Source of the DNA: Candidatus Woesearchaeota archaeon
GTDB lineage: Archaea; Nanobdellota; Nanobdellia; SCGC-AAA011-G17; ARS1403
Assembly (NCBI GenBank): GCA_018302505.1
Contig: JAGVZL010000014.1
Coordinates: 1-34,121 of the forward strand
Length of the DNA: 34,121 bases
Reading direction: 5' to 3'
Positions 30,408 to 34,121 of this stretch are shown here, in pieces. The notes under the pieces were generated by a model. The model was given only the letters and a program-made list of their open reading frames with translations. It searched no databases and was not told where the DNA came from. A program made the position numbers and the translations under genes. Positions within the stretch are counted from its first letter, which is position 1. Every line of letters starts with the position of its first letter.

Positions 30408-31267
30408 CCTTCCCTCAAAAGTCCTTCATTGGCAGTAATTAATTCATTTACTTGTTCAGGTAAATTCTTTATAGCATCTATCGCTGCCTGTCTAAAACTG
30501 CATCCATATCCAATTCCATCAGCTTTCTTAAGGTACACTTTCCTAATGTTTTCATATTTTTTTAAAGCAACATGATTAGTTAAACAAAAGAAATTACTTG
30601 TATCAGAAAAAATATAAGCATAAATCATTGCATTACCATAAAAATCTCTATCAGTTCCGCCATCGCATAATTTTCCATAATACTCTCCATTAATCTGTCC
30701 TTCATAAAAAACTTTTTTCTTATTACCATTCACATTATCAGAACAATCAACAAGATTCACAGAATCTAAATCTATAAATTGAATGGTTTCATCGCTACCT
30801 ATAAACATTTCAGGAATCTTATTTATTTCGTCAGGAGCATCCTCAAGATAAAAAAATTTATCATTCCCTGTTATAAAGATAAAATTAGTAATCCTAAATG
30901 GAGCATTCCAGCCATATGTAAAAAATTTAAATTCATTATCCTTCATACCTTCAGGAGCAAAAACTATATTACCTTTTAGTTTTTTACCTGCCACCCCATT
31001 AACAAACATCCTTTCTTCATTTAAAGTACTAGGATCGCATTTAAACTCTAATTTTATCTCTTTGCCAAATTCTAACTTGCTTCCAACTAAATTGCTTTTA
31101 AATCCAGTAAATGCAATATCTAATTCCTCCACAGCAACTTTTGCAGTTAAATTTCCAAATAAATCAGTTTGTTGAACAGCGAACCAAACTAAAAATAAAA
31201 ATATAGATATACCGGCAATTATCGAAAACAACCAGCTAAAAGATATTTCAAAACCTTTTTTATTCAT
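30389..31267 (-). CDS. Pilin-like protein (class III signal peptide), 292 aa
   Basis: N-terminus MNKKG/FEISFSWLFSIIAGIS, hydrophobic to ~28. Ectodomain of ~260 residues, rich in Phe/Tyr and Gly, with cysteines around EFKCDP, LVDCSDN, KLCDGG, FFCLTN, GCSFRQ and the C-terminal GCEGIY. One base after the preceding gene; overlaps the next by 19. Likely a minor pilin or linked surface subunit. Confidence 0.78.
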   Translation of the reverse strand: MNKKGFEISFSWLFSIIAGISIFLFLVWFAVQQTDLFGNLTAKVAVEELDIAFTGFKSNLVGSKLEFGKEIKLEFKCDPSTLNEERMFVNGVAGKKLKGNIVFAPEGMKDNEFKFFTYGWNAPFRITNFIFITGNDKFFYLEDAPDEINKIPEMFIGSDETIQFIDLDSVNLVDCSDNVNGNKKKVFYEGQINGEYYGKLCDGGTDRDFYGNAMIYAYIFSDTSNFFCLTNHVALKKYENIRKVYLKKADGIGYGCSFRQAAIDAIKNLPEQVNELITANEGLLREGCEGIY

Positions 31268-31268
31268 T

Positions 31269-31730
31269 TTATTGACTAATCAAAACTCCTTCATTTCCTC
31301 TATTTTCAAATCTTATTTCAACTCTATCATTTCTAACAGTAGCACAAGTAGGATTATTATTTTCTACAAAAAATCTAGTAGCATTAAATCTATTTTCCCT
31401 GAATTCGGTTACAGGAAAAACAAAAACATTGCTAAATTCTTTCAAAGATTCCATATAATCATCCGGGTCAACATTATAAGTTGGATTTATAAAACAAACT
31501 CGAGTAACTTCGCTAGGTAGAATAAAATCTTCTCTGCCGCTGCTCCCAATATCTAAAAAATAAAAATCATTTATTTTCTTTTCTAAATTTTTATAAAAAT
31601 CAATTAATAGGACTTCATCTTTAAAATCTTCGCCTTGTCTAACAGTTTTAATTCCAAAAAATAAAACGGTTACCGCTAAGATTAATATAAATATCCATGT
31701 AAAAATCTGCTGCATCTGTCCGTTTTTCAT
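31269..31730 (-). CDS. Pilin-like protein (class III signal peptide), 153 aa
   Basis: N-terminus MKNG/QMQQIFTWIFILILAV with hydrophobic helix to ~26. The ectodomain (IKTVRQGEDFKDEVLLIDFY, VTRVCFINPTYNVDPDDY, PTCATVRNDRVEIRFENRG) has two cysteines that could form one disulfide, and ends in a beta strand. Starts five bases after the large Cys-rich gene. Confidence 0.78.
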   Translation of the reverse strand: MKNGQMQQIFTWIFILILAVTVLFFGIKTVRQGEDFKDEVLLIDFYKNLEKKINDFYFLDIGSSGREDFILPSEVTRVCFINPTYNVDPDDYMESLKEFSNVFVFPVTEFRENRFNATRFFVENNNPTCATVRNDRVEIRFENRGNEGVLISQ

Positions 31731-31735
31731 TTTTT

Positions 31736-34121
31736 TTAGACATTAATCTTCACTATATTAGGCATAACATTGCCCCAATTATCTCTACACTGAGTATAGT
31801 AGCTTGAACTTGTAACAACTAAATGTTTTCTATTATTTTCTGTCCTGCTTAAATCATTACCAAGATTAATATTATTAGTTGTAGATAATTTGCATATTGC
31901 CTCTTCATTTGTTCTAATATATTTAGTCCCGCCTGTTGTAATTATCTGGACTATTTGAGGAGGAGTAATATCTCTTGAAACAGCGAAGTTAATAGTATTA
32001 GTAAGTGTTTCAGCTCCATCACCGCAGCTTATAGTTATTGTCTTAGCGCCATTGCTAATTCCGCTAACAGTGGCTGTATGGATGTAAATGTTTGTATTAT
32101 CAAATGCCCTTGTTAAACTTCCGCTCAAGCTTCCTGAATAAGTACATTGCACATTCGCTCCATTATTAGCTCCTCCGGCAGTCTTAGCGCTAATTGTAAA
32201 GCTATCGCTTCCTTGTGTTTCACTAGGCTTAGTTTCAACAATTCTTAACCTATTTGATTGAGGAACATTAATTCTAAAGTTAATCTCTTGTAAAGCAATA
32301 CTATTTCCAGCCTCATCTCCGCATCTTACATAAAATGTATAATCATCATTGCCTCTAACTAAATTCTCTTTTGTATATCTAATGCTTGGAACTCCACTAA
32401 CCCTGACTTCCTGATGTGTATCCATAATTTGGTTGTTAAATGCGCCCGCTACTACATCATCTGTTTCCATTAAATTATCATAATTCTCGCTCCAATAGCA
32501 GGTAGCAGCACCATTTCCTGTTTGTCCGCCTGTTAATGTAATCTCTAAATCAAAAGCATAATCAGTTAGTGTCCCACTTGGACCTTTGCTTTGCACAACT
32601 AAATTTCCTGCAGTTATGCCTTCAGGTCCTTCTCCAGGTTCTTCTTCAAGTCCGCTTATTAATAAAGTGTTCAACAAACCACTTTCTATATTTTGTGCTT
32701 TAACATAGTAAGCGTTATTAGGACTAAACCCGTCATTCAATCTTACAGCAGTCCATCTGATAATTGTAACATTCTCTATACTAAATGTAATTCCAGTTGA
32801 AGGCACGACAACATCATCTGGTTGAGCTAAATCAATTCCTGCAATTGCATCTTTTTCTAATATTTCATAGCTTATAGCATTTCCAACCTCGCAGCTTTCT
32901 CCTCTTATAACTGCGATTGCTTCGCTTCCTTGTCTTATGCTCTGTAATGATGCTCCGCTTTGTTCATCTTTCCATTCAATAGAAGTTATTCTGCATTCTT
33001 GAGGATCAGGTTCAGTAATGCCTGCTCCACCATCACCTCCAGCTCCGGTTACAGTTGTGCTTCCTGCAGATACAGCAAAGTAAAACGGTTTTTGTGCAAA
33101 TGCTCCTTGTCTATCCTCAACTCTAGCCACTAAAACATAATCCCCATTTCTAGCATCATCAGGAACTCTCCAGCTAAATTCATTTTGTAAATTTCCGACT
33201 CTTAAGAATTGGGCAGAAACATCTTCATTCTCATTTCTTATTGTATAAACTAAATTAGCATTATCTCCAGCATCTTCATCGTTAGCAACAATTCTTACAT
33301 TAATTACTTCCCCTTTATTATATACATATTTATCAAGTTGTATATTTGATATAGTTGGATTCCTATTAGTAACTCCTTCTTGTAAAACTATTAATCTCAA
33401 TTCCTTGCAGGCTCTATTGCTGCTCAAATCAGTAAAGCAGAAAGCAATAGTATAATCCCTCGGTGTCATTGACGCACTGTTTAACACAAATCTATAAGAA
33501 TTATCGCTAATTTTAGAAACAGAAGCGAATCTTCCTATTCTTGGTGTTTCGCTAAACGTATTCATACCAATACCTACTGGGCTTGTTGCAATAACGGTAA
33601 ATTCATATAAGTCTCCTCTATTCAAAGTTCTTTCACTATCTGGTTCAATAACTATTATAGGGGATTCATCCTGGCAAACTTTATTATTATCACTATCTCT
33701 TAATCCACTTAGACAATTATCTCTGCAAACATGAGTTGTAGTATCTTCTGCATCAACTAAATTCCATTCACAATTCAAACTTGGGTTTACACATAAATCT
33801 CTTGTTGTTAAAGTATTACAAGCGGTTGTAGTTCCAACTGCTTCACAAACCCCATCTCCATTATTATCTACAGTATTTGCTGGACAGTCAGCAACACATT
33901 GTGTTCCAAACCATTTACAATTTAAGTCCGAAGCAATACAATTACCTTGCCCTTGGTCAGTTAGGCTTGAACATGTTTGAGTAACAACTCCAGGCTCGCA
34001 AGTCTGTATTAAACTCGGAGAAGAAGTACTACAACTATTTGGATTAATACAAGTTCTAGTTATTTCACCATTAGTAGGACATTCTGCAGGGCTAAAACCA
34101 GTACATACCCATTCACAAACT
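31736..34121 (-). CDS. Large Cys-rich, Ig-like surface protein (5' partial)
   Basis: The frame stays open from the stop at 31736 to the window edge, at least ~795 residues; the TTG at 33778 is internal. The visible N-terminal part is a series of cysteine modules (NCKWFGTQC, DNNGDGVCEA, TTRDLCVNPSLNCEW, CRDNCLSGLRDSDNNKVCQD), followed by several Ig/cadherin-like beta domains (IVIEPDSERTLNRGDLYEFT; ISNIQLDKYVYNKGEVINV; TITLSCGD-like ends). The C-terminal domain is IVQIITTGGTKYIRTNEEA. The signal peptide is outside the window. Probably an extracellular adhesive or sheath protein, first in the pilin-like operon; disulfide-rich, consistent with the DsbA-like gene. Confidence 0.8.
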   Translation of the reverse strand, partial: VCEWVCTGFSPAECPTNGEITRTCINPNSCSTSSPSLIQTCEPGVVTQTCSSLTDQGQGNCIASDLNCKWFGTQCVADCPANTVDNNGDGVCEAVGTTTACNTLTTRDLCVNPSLNCEWNLVDAEDTTTHVCRDNCLSGLRDSDNNKVCQDESPIIVIEPDSERTLNRGDLYEFTVIATSPVGIGMNTFSETPRIGRFASVSKISDNSYRFVLNSASMTPRDYTIAFCFTDLSSNRACKELRLIVLQEGVTNRNPTISNIQLDKYVYNKGEVINVRIVANDEDAGDNANLVYTIRNENEDVSAQFLRVGNLQNEFSWRVPDDARNGDYVLVARVEDRQGAFAQKPFYFAVSAGSTTVTGAGGDGGAGITEPDPQECRITSIEWKDEQSGASLQSIRQGSEAIAVIRGESCEVGNAISYEILEKDAIAGIDLAQPDDVVVPSTGITFSIENVTIIRWTAVRLNDGFSPNNAYYVKAQNIESGLLNTLLISGLEEEPGEGPEGITAGNLVVQSKGPSGTLTDYAFDLEITLTGGQTGNGAATCYWSENYDNLMETDDVVAGAFNNQIMDTHQEVRVSGVPSIRYTKENLVRGNDDYTFYVRCGDEAGNSIALQEINFRINVPQSNRLRIVETKPSETQGSDSFTISAKTAGGANNGANVQCTYSGSLSGSLTRAFDNTNIYIHTATVSGISNGAKTITISCGDGAETLTNTINFAVSRDITPPQIVQIITTGGTKYIRTNEEAICKLSTTNNINLGNDLSRTENNRKHLVVTSSSYYTQCRDNWGNVMPNIVKINV

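Noticed and set aside
31736-33778. Starting the Cys-rich surface protein at the TTG at 33778
   Set aside because: The same frame continues without a stop to the window edge with matching cysteine modules, so the TTG is an internal Leu codon.

Overview
The window is AT-rich and archaeal. It carries archaeal-type glycyl-tRNA synthetase, TFB, Alba, L37Ae, L37e, S8e, Rpo12, prefoldin beta, an Sm-like protein, a tRNA splicing endonuclease and SepF. Several genes have a TATA box about 25 bases before the start codon, as expected for leaderless archaeal transcripts. The small genes, the many short conserved hypotheticals and the pilin-like surface cluster suggest a DPANN archaeon of the Woesearchaeota/Pacearchaeota kind. 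The lineage is an inference, because no 16S rRNA is present.

Region 1 (1-5,640) is an accessory island. It starts with the 3' part of a phage-tail-fibre-like gene with a self-cleaving S74 chaperone domain. It then holds a toxin-antitoxin-like pair (RNase-like protein plus DUF2283), a degraded zinc-ribbon gene, a small ORFan, a low-molecular-weight phosphatase-like gene, an unusual zinc-ribbon plus RecB-type nuclease gene, and a PIN toxin with its antitoxin. Partial copies of one segment recur between these genes (1535-1870, 2677-3017, 3576-3655), each with a CTAG-centred palindrome. Short remnants of the tail-fibre repeat mark both sides. This looks like a cassette region built by repeated duplication and recombination, and it is the best candidate for an undescribed system.

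Region 2 (5,677-11,693) is mostly housekeeping: tRNA-Pro followed by a broken HTH gene, then L37Ae-Rpo12-prefoldin beta, UPF0147, SepF, a ZPR1-type zinc protein, an AbrB/VapC pair, glycyl-tRNA synthetase, a 50-residue very basic protein, tRNA-Ala, a HAD phosphatase and a HIT protein.

Region 3 (11,690-15,602, minus strand) is an envelope group: a bacterial-type lipoprotein diacylglyceryl transferase (Lgt), a lipobox-bearing CuA-type cupredoxin, a membrane-anchored DsbA-like protein with a possible operator, tRNA-Met and a KefB-like antiporter.

Region 4 (15,651-23,325) holds information processing genes: Alba, a winged-helix protein, EndA, RNase Z, TFB interrupted by a 516-residue intein, S8e, Sm/L37e, an intron-containing class II tRNA (EndA in this window would process such an intron), an HTH regulator and a small conserved protein.

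Region 5 (23,416-34,121, minus strand) is a surface-structure cluster. It has five proteins with class III (type IV pilin-like) signal peptides, a hidden 39-residue ribbon-helix-helix-like protein, a 1032-residue secreted protein with calcium-binding-type repeats, a polytopic membrane protein, and a large cysteine-rich, Ig-like protein that runs off the window end.
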